A DNA stretch of 64,000 bases, from NCBI GenBank assembly GCA_945910005.1, contig OX246744.1, positions 38,509,700 through 38,573,699 on the forward strand, given 5' to 3'. Below, one piece after another: positions 10,541 through 23,047 of this stretch. This DNA comes from Isoperla grammatica (lineage: Eukaryota; Arthropoda; Insecta; Plecoptera; Perlodidae). Made by a program: the position numbers and the translations under genes. Within the stretch, counting starts at the first letter, position 1. Each line of letters starts with the position of its first letter. Under the pieces are notes generated by a model. That model searched no databases. It was not told the origin of the DNA and saw only the letters and a list, made by a program, of their open reading frames with translations.

Positions 10541-11302
10541 GCCATCGTCTGGTGGAAGAATTGCGGTGTGTTATGTTCCTTTGATGCAAAGTACGTGTTT
10601 CTCTTTACTGCTTTGTATCGCAATAAAAGCCTGGCAAGCTGAGTCGTTGACTGTGTCCTGCCCTAGACAAGGGTGTACAAACACAGGGTACAAACAGGTA
10701 TAGCAAACACCTTTGAAATGAGACCATACACATTGAAATCCGTCCAAAACGAAAGGATATATTGACAATGTTTATAGTTTTGATGGCGGCCATCTTGATG
10801 ACGTCACCAAAATTAAACGCCAGCCACGGTACCGGGAGTTACGCCATGGTAATTATTCATCTAGAAGTAGTGTCTGATCGAACTCAACCCACATCATTAA
10901 AACTGCCACGGAATTACGAACACTCTCGTACTAACAACTGGTTTGATTTATTCATAGCTATTAGTAAGATAATAAATTGTTATTACAACATACAAAAAGA
11001 AGAGTATTAGACTGAAAACACAAAGAAGTATAGGTATGAAATAAGCATATGATATCAGTAATAAAAACATGCAACAACATAATTTAAAGAAGATACTTGA
11101 GAATGTGATGCGCATACAAAACGAGAAACAAACAGAACAGACGCAGCATTGTGATGAGAACACAATACCACAAGAAAAGCAACGAGGTGACACAAGGTCA
11201 AAGATACTGAGACCTTTTCATTTTTATCAAATCAAGTTTATTCACCATTATCAATGTACACTAACGGAACTGGGCATTAAAACTGCGCTAAATAAATATT
11301 TG
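10541..11302. other. Intergenic; no gene seen
   Basis: No repeat or coding signal that I can support, apart from short AT-rich open frames. Confidence 0.35.
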
Positions 11303-11570
11303 TTATTATATCATGAGAACGCATCCAAATATTGAAAGTGATTCTCGTCCTGTCTTTAGTTTTGTGTCAGCTACACAACGGGTTTAAAAAATTAAAACAT
11401 TTTTACGATTGTTATTTTATTTTTTTGGTAATCAATAAATTATTATTAAAATAACAATCGTAACGACAACAAGCTGCGAATGTTATAAACCCATTGTGTA
11501 GCTGATACAAAACGAAAGTCAGGACCAGAATCACTTTTTCAAAGTTGGAAGCGTTCTCATGGTATAATAA
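11303..11570. mobile_element. Palindromic MITE
   Basis: Two long inverted arms meet near 11435. The left starts TTATTATATCATGAGAACGC; the complemented right end starts TTATTATACCATGAGAACGC, and pairing continues inward for about 120 bp (GATTGTTATTTTA / TAAAATAACAATC at the centre). No coding capacity. Such near-complete palindromes are typical of foldback MITEs; the target duplication is unclear because the flanks are AT-rich. Confidence 0.7.
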
Positions 11571-12167
11571 AAGACATAAATTTTGGGCGGTTTTATTATC
11601 CCTTTCCCGTTAACTTAAGTTTCATCAAAATACATGAACGATCTGGTTTCCCAAAAAACTGGAAAACCAGGGAAAGTCGTGGTAATAAAAACTGGTCATG
11701 AGCAAAAATGCTAGTAAGTCAGGGAAATGTTGTTTGTGCCAGTGTCTAGTGTTGCCACCAAGCGGCAGTACTCGAAGTATCCAGTGGCGAAACAGTGGTG
11801 GGAACGGGTGTGGCTAAGGGGAGGAGGAGGCTGTATTAAAAAAAAAATCATAATCTGTTTCTAATGTTGTGTATCTATATAATATTGTGATAATAACAAG
11901 AAAAGCGTCAGTAATAAATTGTTACATTTTAATTTTTTATCACAATAATTACGTGCTAATTTATTTCGTTGGCACGTTGAGCGAATTGGTCAGGAAAATT
12001 TTAGTTAATTCGACTTTTTTGTTGGGAACCCTGAATAAAACAAGTTGCTCGAAGGTCTTGGTAAAACACACATTCCGAACGAACACGCGTTGTAAAGCTC
12101 ACTTATTAAGGTTTAAGATTTAACCAAATCAATTTAAGTCAAAAGCATTGTGGTGTTTAAACACACC
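11571..12167. other. Intergenic; no gene seen
   Basis: AT-rich sequence leading into the satellite. The last bases (TTAAACACACCTTAGCC) resemble those beside the edge of the second 127-bp array (complement near 62595-62615). Confidence 0.4.
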
Positions 12168-15100
12168 TTAGCCATGAGTTGGTCCGTCAATTGATGCTTT
12201 ACAACATAACTGTTAGGTCATGTGGCGGGCACCTCTTACGACAGGCAGAGCTACGCTGGACTTATCATATCACGTCACATGCAAACTATCAATAGGTTAA
12301 GAGATTAGCCATGAGTTGGTCTGCTTTACGACATAACTGTTAGGTCATGTGGCCGGCACCTCTTACGACAGGCAGAGCTACGCTGGACTTATCATATCAC
12401 GTCACATGCAAACTATCAATAGGTTAAGAGATTAGCCATGAGTTGGTCTGCTTTACGACATAACTGTTAGGTCATGTGGCGGGCACCTCTTACGACAGGC
12501 AGAGCTACGCTGGACTTGTCATATCACGTCACATGCAAACTATCAATAGGTTAAGAGATTAGCCGTGAGTTGGTCTGCTTTACGACATAACTGTTAGGTC
12601 ATGTGGCCGGCACCTCTTACGACAGGCAGAGCTACGCTGGACTTATCATATCACGTCACATGCAAACCATCAATAGGTTAAGAGATTAGCCATGAGTTGG
12701 TCTGCTTGACGTCATAACTGTTAGGTCATGTGGCGGGCACCTCTTACGACACGCAGAGCCACGCTGGACTTATTATATCACGTCACATCACACACAACAC
12801 ACATCACACACAAACTTCAAGAATCTAACTTTGACAGTGCTATGGAGTGGAAAAGAATGTGGTCGGAATTTGCACCAAACTCGCCAATTGTAGACCCAAC
12901 GACTCCCGTTCCAGGCTTTGATCTTCCTAGACACCTGTGGACCAGACTAAACCGCATCAGAACCAATCATGGCCGGTGCGCAGACTCCCTGTTCAAATGG
13001 GGCGCGATCCCATCCAGCGCCTGTGACTGTGGCGAACCTCGCCAGACCATCAACCACATTGTGAGGGATTGCCGCCTGCGCTCTTTCCAGGGGGACTGGT
13101 CTGAGATCCACAGAGCGACACCTGACGCGCTGGCCTGGTTGGCCGGCTTAGATTTATGTTTATGATTTATATTTATGATAACTTTATATGTATATTGTAC
13201 TTTGTTGAATCTTAGCTGTTGCTTCCATACGATAAATAAAAAACATGCAAACTATCAATAGGTTAAGAGATTAGCCATGAGTTGGTCTGCTTTACGACAT
13301 AACTGTTAGGTCATGTGGCCGGCATCTCTTACGACAGGCAGAGCTACGCTGGACTTATCATATCACGTCACATGCAAACTATCAATAGGTTAAGAGATTA
13401 GCCATGAGTTGGTCTGCTTGACGTCATAACTGTTAGGTCATGTGGCGGGCACCTCTTACGACAGGCAGAGCTACGCTGGACTTATCATATCACGTCACAT
13501 GCAAACTATCAATAGGTTAAGAGATTAGCCATGAGTTGGTCTGCTTGACGTCATAACTGTTAGGTCATGTGGCCGGCATCTCTTACGACAGGCAGAGCTA
13601 CGCTGGACTTATCATATCACGTCACATGCAAACTATCAATAGGTTAAGAGATTAGCCATGAGTTGGTCTGCTTTACGACATAACTGTTAGGTCATGTGGC
13701 CGGCACCTCTTACGACAGGCAGAGCTACGCTGGACTTATCATATCACGTCACATGCAAACTATCAAAAGGTTAAGAGATTAGCCATGAGTTGGTCTGCTT
13801 TACGACATAACTGTTAGGTCATGTGGCCGGCACCTCTTACGACAGGCAGAGCTACGCTGGACTTATCATGTCAAGTCATATGCAAACTATCAATAGGTTA
13901 AGAGATTAGCCATGAGTTGGTCTGCTTTACGTCATAACTGTTAGGTCATGTGGCCGGCACCTCTTACGACAGGCAGAGCTACGCTGGAGTTATCATATCA
14001 CGTCACATGCAAACTATCAATAGGTTAAGAGATTAGCCATGAGTTGTTCTGCTTTACGACATAACTGTTAGGTCATGTGGCGGGCACCTCTTACGACAGG
14101 CAGAGCTACGCTGGACTTATCATATCACGTCACATACAAACTATCAATAGGTTAAGAGATTAGCCATGAGTTGGTCCGTCATTTGGTGCCTTACGACATA
14201 ACTGTAAGGTCATGTGGCAGGCCCCTCTTACGACAGGCAGAGCTACACTGGACTTATCATATCACGTCACATGCAAACTATCAATAGGTTAAGAGATTAG
14301 CCATGAGTTGGTCTGCTTGACGTCATAACTGTTAGGTCATGTGGCGGGCACCTCTTACGACAGGCAGAGCTACGCTGGACTTGTCATATCACGTCACATG
14401 CAAACTATCAATAGGTTAAGAGATTAGCCGTGAGTTGGTCTGCTTTACGACATAACTGTTAGGTCATGTGGCCGGCACCTCTTACGACAGGCAGAGCTAC
14501 GCTGGACTTATCATGTCAAGTCATATGCAAACTATCAATAGGTTAAGAGATTAGCCATGAGTTGGTCTGCTTTACGTCATAACTGTTAGGTCATGTGGCC
14601 GGCACCTCTTACGACAGGCAGAGCTACGCTGGAGTTATCATATCACGTCACATGCAAACTATCAATAGGTTAAGAGATTAGCCGTGAGTTGGTCTGCTTT
14701 ACGACATAACTGTTAGGTCATGTGGCGGGCACCTCTTACGACAGGCAGAGCTACGCTGGACTTATCATATCACGTCACATGCAAACTATCAATAGGTTAA
14801 GAGATTAGCCATGAGTTGGTCTGCTTTACGACATAACTGTTAGGTCATGTGGCCGGCACCTCTTACGATAGGCAGAGCTACGCTGGACTTATCATATCAC
14901 GCAACATGCAAACTATCAATAGGTTAAGAGATTAGCCATGAGTTGGTCTGCTTTACGACATAACTTTTAGGTCATGTGGCGGGCACCTCTTACGACAGGC
15001 AGAGCTACGCTGGACTTATCATATCACGTCACATGCAAACTATCAATAGTTTAAGAGATTGGCCATGAGTTGGTCTGCTTTACGACATAACTGTTAGGTC

Positions 15101-15970
15101 ATGTGGCCGGCACCTCTTACGACAGGCAGAGCTACGCTGGACTTATCATATCACGTCACATGCAAACTATCAATAGTTTAAGAGATTGGCCATGAGTTGG
15201 TCTGCTTGACGTCATAACTGTTAGGTCATGTGGCCGGCACCTCTTACGACAGGCAGAGCTACGCTGGACTTATCATATCACGTCACATGCAAACTATCAA
15301 TAGTTTAAGAGATGGCCATGAGTTGGTCTGCTTTACGTCATAACTGTTAGGTCATGTGGCGGGCACCTCTTTCGACAGGCAGAGCTACGCTGGACTTATC
15401 ATATCACGTCACATGCAAACTATCAATAGGTTAAGAGATTAGCCAAGAGTTGGTCTGCTTCACTACATAACTGTAAGGTCATGTGGCCGGCACCTCTTAC
15501 GACAGGCAGAGCTACGCTGGACTTATCATATCACGTCACATGCAAACAATCAATAGGTTAAGAGATTAGCCATGAGTTGGTCTGCTTTACGACATAACTG
15601 TTAGGTCATGTGGCGGGCACCTCTTACGACAGCACAGCTACGCTGGACTTATCATATCACCTCACATGCAAACAATCAATAGGTTAAGAGATTAGCCGTG
15701 AGTTGGTCTGCTTTACGACATAACTGTTAGGTCATGTGGCCGGCACCTCTTACGACAGGCAGAGCTACGCTGGACTTATCATATCACGTCACATGCAAAC
15801 TATCAATAGGTTAAGAGATTAGCCATGAGTTGGTCTGCTTTACGACATAACTGTTAGGTCATGTGGCGGGCACCTCTTACGACAGGCAGAGCTACGCTGG
15901 ACTTATCATATCACGTCACATGCAAACTATCAATAGGTTAAGAGATTAGCCATGAGTTCGTCTGCTTTAT
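12168..15970 (+). repeat. 127-bp satellite array A (about 26 copies)
   Basis: Head-to-tail copies of a 127-bp monomer containing GCCATGAGTTGGTCTGCTT, AACTGTTAGGTCATGTGG and ACAGGCAGAGCTACGCTGG. Copies differ by a few bases; G/C alternation in GTGGCSGGCACC and TTTACGAC versus TTGACGTC define variants. The first monomer (and one near 14170) carries a longer form, GGTCCGTCAWTTGRTGC. The array is interrupted by a LINE fragment at 12789-13242. The same monomer occurs in the opposite orientation at 61600-62592. Confidence 0.97.
12789..13242 (+). mobile_element. 5'-truncated LINE tail inserted in the satellite
   Basis: About 450 bp of non-satellite DNA between two monomer halves. It encodes a reading frame ending at 13165 with LWTRLNRIRTNHGRC, CDCGEPRQTINHIVRDC and ALAWLAGLDL, which is the conserved C-terminal zinc-knuckle region of many LINE polyproteins. 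An AT-rich 3' end (CGATAAATAAAAAA) follows the stop and meets the satellite at ACATGCAAAC. 5' truncation plus an A-rich 3' end is the usual product of target-primed insertion. Frame upstream of about 12789 belongs to the satellite and is not LINE sequence. Clade not assigned. Confidence 0.8.
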
Positions 15971-16197
15971 ACTTCATTTAACATATTTAACATATTTAAT
16001 ACTTCATTAACATGTAATCAAGTCAAATATCATTTACAAACGGAAACTTGATCAATGTTGCCTGGTTGTGCGCTTTTTACGGCCGGTTCCCTAACAAATT
16101 TATAAATACTATTTAACCAAAAATAATTATATTATTTTTATGGGGACAGTATGATATTGCAAATAACTATATAACACATATTTACTAAAAAAGAACT

Positions 16198-16203
16198 TTA
16201 TTG
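16198..16203 (-). terminator. Poly(A) signal AATAAA
   Basis: On the minus strand AATAAA lies about 62 nt after the stop codon of the candidate terminal exon at 16265-16380. Between them is a perfect 10-bp hairpin (GGGGCCGTGG, 5-nt loop, 16229-16253). Confidence 0.5.
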
Positions 16204-16264
16204 ATTAATTTCCTAAAGTTTGGGGTGGGGGGCCGTGGCAAATCCACGGCCCCATTACCCACAT

Positions 16265-16380
16265 TCAAATTCTAGTGTATGATTTGTACGTGGCCGACTT
16301 GGTGGTGGTGCACACTTGCTGGGGCGCCGCCACCGCCACCGCGCCACGCGCCACGCTGCGGTTCTCCCGCTTCCTCCACG
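16265..16380 (-). CDS. Candidate terminal exon of an unidentified host gene
   Basis: Read on the minus strand, a splice acceptor (TGTAACACAG) ends at 16381 and the exon runs 116 nt to TGA at 16265-16267. Joined to the exon at 16605-16680 in the phase left by its donor, the frame stays open across the junction (AEAQK then AWRKRENRS) and ends KSYTRI. GC and codon use (many GCG, CGC, GTG) are unlike the AT-rich surroundings. An AATAAA follows. Together acceptor, donor, phase match, composition and poly(A) signal make a real 3' gene end plausible. I do not recognise the protein. Earlier exons would lie at higher coordinates and were not identified with confidence. Confidence 0.45.
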
Positions 16381-16604
16381 CTGTGTTACATTGCTGCATA
16401 GATTGGGTCTTGTTACAGAGACCTCGTCTCACATACAACCTTAAACTAGATACATTTTCTGGTAGACACAACATACAAGAATACTCACATTAATGTACTA
16501 CGCTATGGTAGTAATTGACAAGAATTTGAAATTACACCCATTTGTTATGGAGGAATGGTGTTGTCTGATATCAGCACATTTTGATTAAGTATTTGTTTAC
16601 ATAC

Positions 16605-16680
16605 CTTTCTGCGCCTCGGCGGCAGTCACCCTTGGCGGTGGGAGGCGGCACAGTGATCGTTGACGGCCCCGCAACATCGC
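16605..16680 (-). CDS. Candidate penultimate exon of the same unidentified gene
   Basis: A 76-nt GC-rich exon-like block on the minus strand is bounded by an acceptor (TTTGTAG, complement of 16681 onward) and a good donor (AAAG|GTATGT, complement 16599-16604). In the frame that continues into 16265-16380 it reads LCRLPPPRVTAAEAQK. Another frame is also open (STITVPPPTAKGD), so the phase is inferred from the downstream exon. The intron between the two would be about 224 nt. Confidence 0.4.
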
Positions 16681-17879
16681 CTACAAACAACGAGACAAGC
16701 GTTAGTGTACAAGTGAAATTCCATATTCATTATAAATTATATTCGGTAATTATGGCCAGGAGCTGATTCCTTTTGAACTCACTTTTTTTCTATATTCCTT
16801 TGCAATATTGATCATTTGCGTAGTACATAATTGTTATTTCATTATTTATCTGTAAGCTACAGTGATTTTCAATACAAATGGTATCTTCTTTCATATTAAA
16901 TTATCATTTTGAAGATGCATCGATTTCACAACACAATCACGTTAAATATGAAAATATGGCGTACGTACGAGTGCGCAGCTGTCTCTGAGTCCACTTTCAC
17001 CACTGGTTGTACTCATTCAGAAACCTTCGTGTGCGCGCGCACAACCCACCAAAGTTTTATCGCAATCGGTTGAATGGTTACAAGACAAACAAACCAAGAA
17101 ACATTAATGTGTATATAAGATAAGGTTAAGTTTAAACGTATTGTCTGATAACATAAGAATTGCTTGTTGATTATACTGCAATGCATACCCGGTGGTAATC
17201 GCACCAATGTGGGAAGGCAAGTGGTTCTGAATCGTCGTCACTAACATCTGAGAGATCTGAATCTGATGACGAATATGTAGGGTTACCACTTACCAAACGT
17301 CCGGCGGCCTTTTCGCAATTACTATTTTGTCCGGTTATTTCTCATTGTGTGCCTATAAACAAATAGTGACACCAAAGTAAGACCAGACCCCTCATCGTCT
17401 AAAAGTTAGTATCACATAGACTGTAACGATGAATACGTTGTGTAACTATTGTTGAAATATACATCCAGTGGTTTATCCAAGAGGGAGGGGGCCTATGTGA
17501 CAACCCCTCTCTAAAAAAAAAAAAAAAAAATTGTGACAATTTACCTGTAAAAGAAGCATTAATTTTTGTGTACCAAATCTATTGGTTTCGTTTAAAAATG
17601 CACGTATTTATCATTTATAGAGGTGTTTGAAAATAGTTTTATTTTTTTGCAAAATTTAGCTCAATGATTTTAAAATTTCGATGTTATTTCAATGTTATTT
17701 TTCAGCCCATTTTGCCTTAATAGAAAATATTAAGTTGCAAATTGATTGAGGTAAATTAATGAATTACTGATCTGTTTATAATTATGTGATCACTGAGATG
17801 TATGTGACTGTGACATCACATCATTTATTATTGACACAACTAAGATTAAACATGTATACACACACATGCCTACATACAA
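16681..17879. other. Intronic or intergenic; no clear exon
   Basis: AT-rich. On the minus strand near 17200-17290 an acidic, serine-rich stretch (SSSDSDLSDVSDDDSEP) can be read, which could belong to an earlier exon of the gene above or to a transposase N-terminus. It has no convincing boundaries. A poly(A) run lies near 17513-17530. Confidence 0.3.
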
Positions 17880-17887
17880 CTTGTTGT

Positions 17888-19318
17888 CATAGGCGTGCGC
17901 AAGGGAGGTGGGGGGAAAGGGGGGGCAGCGGCCCCCCCATTAGGACAGGTGAGCTTTTTTTAAGCGAGCGAAGCGAGCGTTTCCACGAGACTCTTATGGC
18001 ACTTCGTTCTGTTTTTTTTTTTTTTTTTGTACCGTACTATACTCTAACGGCACTTCATTCTGTTTGTTTTTTTGTTTTTGTTTTGTTTTTATGTCCGTCG
18101 ATAGCGGTCGAACGGAAAGTCCGATCAACTTGAAATTTGGACCATCCACAAGCCTCGATGTGGATTGAAGGTGTATAGTTTTGAGGCAAAATCGTTTGAA
18201 AAGTTACAAAGTTACACCATAGTTACTGCAAAATATTTTTCTGAAACAAAATGGCGGCAAAATGTGAGATAGCCAGATTTTTTAAAGCTTTTTCCGGTCA
18301 CGAATATGTTCATTTAATGGCTATCTGATAAATATTGGCAAAGTTACACAAAAGTCACTCGAAAATATTTTTCTGAAAAACAGTAACAGCAAAATGTGAG
18401 GTGGCTATCTTGTAGTACATTTTCATCCGGTCACGAATATACTAATTTAGACGTGATCGGATACGTATTAGAGGCAGAAATTACATTTCTATTGCTGTCA
18501 ATAACTGTTAGTAACGGTGGCGGACCGCGGCGAAAACATGACAAAGAAAATTCTTAGCAACGCACATGGCACTGCATTCAACAATATCGGGAATTATAAT
18601 AGCTATGGGAATTAGACAAATTTTTGCAATGTGCATTCTTGAATTGTTGTTAATTGTTGTTTTTATTAGCTTTGAGATCTTTTCGCCAGAACGTTCGTAG
18701 ATATGGACGCGCTCGCTTATCAACGCGTCAAACAGAGCGTTTTCCTAGTTTAAATAGAATTTGGCCCAGGGTATACAGAATACGCCTGCCGATCGTAAAA
18801 GACGAGAAGAGGATCTATAGCACCTTCCTCATATTAAATATATTCCTCAAACTGTCACTGTTGCTCCAACTGCCTTGCCCGTTTGACCCGGGAAACAATA
18901 GGTCCAGGATAGTGCCTGTCGTAATGGGCGACAAAAATGCTGACGCCTGACATAATGGTTCTAATATTACCTTAAGTCCTAGATTGGAATGACGTTGGAA
19001 TCAGCTGACCGGCCTCAACATCAACTGTTGTCTTACCGCCAAAATTTTGGCTGTGGGGCTGACCACTTCCTTCACTTTGTAACAATGATATCACTGATAT
19101 CCACAAATAATCGTGTGAAACTAACCCATTGAACAGACAACCTGTACTCCTCCTAATACGCTTAGAAACACGTTTAAAAATGCATGTCTTTAAAAAAATC
19201 TCCTGCGGAGCTTTTTGTGGGGGGCATCCCCCTACACCCCCCATTGGCGCCGCCGTGAAGTACTGTCATTGGGAATTTATTGTGCCCCCCCATTGATCAA
19301 CCTCTGCGCACGCCTATG
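17888..19318. mobile_element. hAT-type element with exact 8-bp target duplication
   Basis: Inverted ends CATAGGCGTGCGCA are flanked on both sides by CTTGTTGT (17880-17887 and 19319-19326), an exact 8-bp duplication as produced by hAT transposases. The 1431-bp unit has GC-rich subterminal parts (runs of G or C followed by CATTGRYC). It contains a nested copy of the AGCGAGCG repeat (17961-18748). No transposase frame remains, so it moved in trans. Confidence 0.82.
17961..18748 (+). repeat. AGCGAGCG interspersed repeat, copy 1
   Basis: Starts TTAAGCGAGCGAAGCGAGCG and ends AAACAGAGCGTTTTCCTAG. It is about 790 bp and recurs at 57614-58343, 58381-58849 (inverted, internally deleted) and 62966-63775. 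Conserved internal blocks include CGTCGATAGCGGTCGA and CCACAAGCCTCGATGTGG. On the minus strand, near the right end, a 71-codon open frame starting MISERVHIYERSGEKI is shared with two other copies. The start and end share AAGCGAGCG in inverted orientation, possibly degenerate terminal repeats. Class of element unknown. Confidence 0.8.
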
Positions 19319-19326
19319 CTTGTTGT

Positions 19327-20205
19327 TGTTCAAGCATAACTGTTGTCACTTTTAACTCTGCTAGCATTAGGTAACTATACAATAACTATGCCTGGACCAA
19401 AGGGTCTGCTGGCTTACCGCGACGACTAAGCCTACTAGTTCATTTTTACACAATTCACTTGGTCGGTATTGGGTCGTATTGGGATTGGTTCGAGCGATGA
19501 AGCACGCTCGGGCAAGGACGAATTTAGTGAAAGCTTTTTTATCAACAAACTACTAACACCTTTTTAAATATCTTGAAAATTACTAATAAACAGAATAATT
19601 GTGCCCAATCAAGGTAAATTCGTCTTTATTTCGCAATTACGCAGAAATGTCGCTGTTTACGTAAATTTCGACTTAATTTCGCAGATAGATCCGAAAACTC
19701 TATACCCCAACTCATAAATATCTGAAGTTTGTTTTTCAATAGAAACAATGGTTTATGATTTCGCTTTATCGCTGTTTGCAAAAAAAAACACACCTAAATT
19801 CATTTATTATAGATTATTGTTTGTAGCTAAACAAGTGTTCAAGTTCCTTTTATTGGTGGGGTTTAAGACAAAATGTATTGATAGCAATTTTGTAATTTTT
19901 TAGTTGGCCGCTCTTCGCACAGATTCCCACTAAAACTACCACCGCGACGAGAAGAAAAAATCTTGTGGCCAGCCCCCCGAACAACTGAACTCATGGGTCG
20001 TTTTCTCTATATCACTGATTAAATTCCCCGTTTTCGAATTCCAGGATAGTCTACTGTATACATTAATTTGCAATGAACACATTTACAAATTACAAAAAGT
20101 GTGGTTTAATCTCCAACTTATAACAACACGCCAAAGGTACTGACAGCTTTTTCCTCCACGTTATCTAACTTATCTGCCTATAATAATAAAAACACTGTAG
20201 GACTT
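19327..20205. other. Intergenic with a repeat fragment; no gene seen
   Basis: At about 19835-19990 a stretch (GTTCCTTTTATTGGTG to AGTTGGCCGCTC and GCCCCCCG) is related to the right half of the hAT MITE at 52736-53152, so it is a degraded member of that family. The rest shows nothing supportable. Confidence 0.45.
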
Positions 20206-23047
20206 ACACAGTTAAAATATTCTTGATGTTGTTCAACATCACGTCACGCAATATTTCGACAGCTGCTCTGCTGTCATCATCAGGCACGACTGAGGGGCAG
20301 ATCAACAGTCTCGTGGTGACGTGTAAACCAGCTGGCTCGCAAGGCTGGCACACACGGTCTACTACTACTACACGGCCAGCCTTGTGAGCCAGCTGCTCTG
20401 CTGTAATCATCAGGCACGACTGAGGGGCAGATCAACAGTCTCGTGGTGGTAACGGCGCAGTCTCGTGGTGACGTGTAAACCAGCTGGCTCACAAGGCTGG
20501 CACACACGGTATACTACTACTACACGGCCAGCCTTGTGAGCCAGCTGGTCTGCTGTCATCATCAGGCACGACTGAGGGGCAGATCAACAGTCTCGTGGTG
20601 ACGTGTAAACCAGCTGGCTCACAAGGCTGGCACACACGGTCTACTACTACTACACGGCCAGCCTTGTGAGCCAGCTGGTCTGCTGTCATCATCAGGCACG
20701 ACTGAGGGGCAGATCAACAGTCTCGTGGTGACGTGTAAACCAGCTGGCTCACAAGGCTGGCACACACGGTCTACTACTACTACACGGCCAGCCTTGTGAG
20801 CCAGCTGCTCTGCTGTCATCATCAGGCACGACTGAGGGGCAGATCAACAGTCTCGTGGTGACGTGTAAACCAGCTGGCTCACAAGGCTGGCACACACGGT
20901 CTACTACTACTACACGGCCAGCCTTGTGAGCCAGCTGCTCTGCTGTCATCATCAGGCACGACTGAGGGGCAGATCAACAGTCTCGTGGTGACGTGTAAAC
21001 CAGCTGGCTCACAAGGCTGGCACACACGGTCTACTACTACTACACGGCCAGCCTTGTGAGCCAGCTGCTCTGCTGTCATCATCAGGCACGACTGAGGGGC
21101 AGATCAACAGTCTCGTGGTGACGTGTAAACCAGCTGGCTCACAAGGCTGGCACACACGGTCTTCTACTACTACACGGCCAGCCTTGTGAGCCAGCTGCTC
21201 TGCTGTCATCATCAGGCACGACTGAGGGGCAGATCAACAGTCTCGTGGTGACGTGTAAACCAGCTGGCTCACAAGGCTGGCACACACGGTCTACTACTAC
21301 TACACGGCCAGCCTTGTGAGCCAGCTGCTCTGCTGTCATCATCAGGCACGACTGAGGGGCAGATCAACAGTCTCGTGGTGACGTGTAAACCAGCTGGCTC
21401 ACAAGGCTGGCACACACGGTCTACTACTACTACACGGCCAGCCTTGTGAGCCAGCTGGTCTGCTGTCATCATCAGGCACGACTGAGGGGCAGATCAACAG
21501 TCTCGAAGTGGTAACGGCGCAGTCTCGTGGTGACGTGTAAACCAGCTGGCTCACAAGGCTGGCACACACGGTCTACTACTACTACACGGCCAGCCTTGTG
21601 AGCCAGCTGCTCTGCTGTCATCATCAGGCACGACTGAGGGGCAGAACAACAGTCTCGAAGTGGTAACGGCGCAGTCTCGTGGTGACGTGTAAACCAGCTG
21701 GCTCACAAGGCTGGCACACACGGTCTACTACTACTACACGGCCAGCCTTGTGAGCCAGCTGCTCTGCTGTCATCATCAGGCACGACTGAGGGGCAGAACA
21801 ACAGTCTCGAAGTGGTAACGGCGCAGTCCCGTGTGACGTGTAAACCAGCTGGCCCACAAGGCTGGCACACACGGTCTACTACTACTACACGGCCAGCCTT
21901 GTGAGCCAGCTGCTCTGCTGTCATCATCAGGCACGACTGAGGGGCAGATCAACAGTCTCGAAGTGGTAACGGCGCAGTCTCGTGGTGACGTGTAAACCAG
22001 CTGGCTCACAAGGCTGGCACACACGGTCTACTACTACTACACGGCCAACCTTGTGAGCCAGCTGCTCTGCTGTCATCATCAGGCACGACTGAGGGGCAGA
22101 ACAACAGTCTCGAAGTGGTAACGGCGCAGTCTCGTGGTGACGTGTAAACCAGCTGGCTCACAAGGCTGGCACACACGGTCTACTACTACTACAGGGCCAG
22201 CCTTGTGAGCCAGCTGCTCTGCTGTCATCATCAGGCACGACTGAGGGGCAGATCAACAGTCTCGTGGTGACGTGTAAACCATCTGGCTCACAAGGCTGGC
22301 ACACACGGTCTACTACTACTACACGGCCAGCCTTGTGAGCCAGCTGCTCTGCTGTCATCATCAGTCACGACTGAGGGGCAGATCAACAGTCTCGTGGTGA
22401 CGTGTAAACCAGCTGGCTCACAAGGCTGGCACACACGGTCTACTACTACTACACGGCCAGCCTTGTGAGCCAGCTGGTCTGCTGTCATCATCAGGCACGA
22501 CTGAGGGGCAGATCAACAGTCTCGAAGTGGTAACGGCGCAGTCTCGTGGTGACGTGTAAACCAGCTGGCTCACAAGGCTGGCACACACGGTCTACTACTA
22601 CTACACGGCCAGACTTGTGAGCCAGCTGGTCTGCTGTCATCATCAGGCACGACTGAGGGGCAGATCAACAGTCTCGAAGTGGTAACGGCGCAGTCTCGTG
22701 GTGACGTGTAAACCAGCTGGCTCACAAGGCTGGCACACACGGTCTACTACTACTACACGGCCAGCCTTGTGAGCCAGCTGCTCTGCTGTCATCATCAGGC
22801 ACGACTGAGGGGCAGATCAACAGTCTCGAAGTGGTAACGGCGCAGTCTCGTGGTGACGTGTAAACCAGCTGGCTCACAAGGCTGGCACACACGGTCTACT
22901 ACTACTACACGGCCAGCCTTGTGAGCCAGCTGCTCTGCTGTCATCATCAGGCACGACTGAGGGGCAGATCAACAGTCTCGAAGTGGTAACGGCGCAGTCT
23001 CGTGGTGACGTGTAAACCAGCTGGCTCACAAGGCTGGCACTCACGGT
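20206..23047 (-). repeat. 130/152-bp hairpin satellite array (about 20 copies)
   Basis: Tandem monomers of 130 bp, or 152 bp where an extra CTCGAAGTGGTAACGGCGCAGT block is present. Each monomer holds a perfect 20-bp inverted repeat, CAGCTGGCTCACAAGGCTGG and its complement, separated by about 27 nt containing CTACTACTACTAC, so each can form a stem-loop. The long form predominates from about 21480 onward and the short form before it. On the minus strand the first full unit runs on from the Penelope GIY-YIG end at 23048; at the other end the frame ends in a unique tail (VEILRDVMLNNIKNILTV, stop near 20204). The array therefore probably arose by amplifying the 3' part of that element. Open frames within monomers are not genes because the period is not a multiple of three. 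Confidence 0.95.

Noticed and set aside
16229..16253. Histone-type 3' stem-loop
   Set aside because: The stem is 10 bp and GC-rich with a different loop, and an AATAAA follows; the histone signal is a 6-bp stem with a fixed sequence.
20206..23047. Series of 67-82 codon minus-strand open frames
   Set aside because: They recur with the satellite period, which is not a multiple of three, and have no family match; they are by-products of the repeat.
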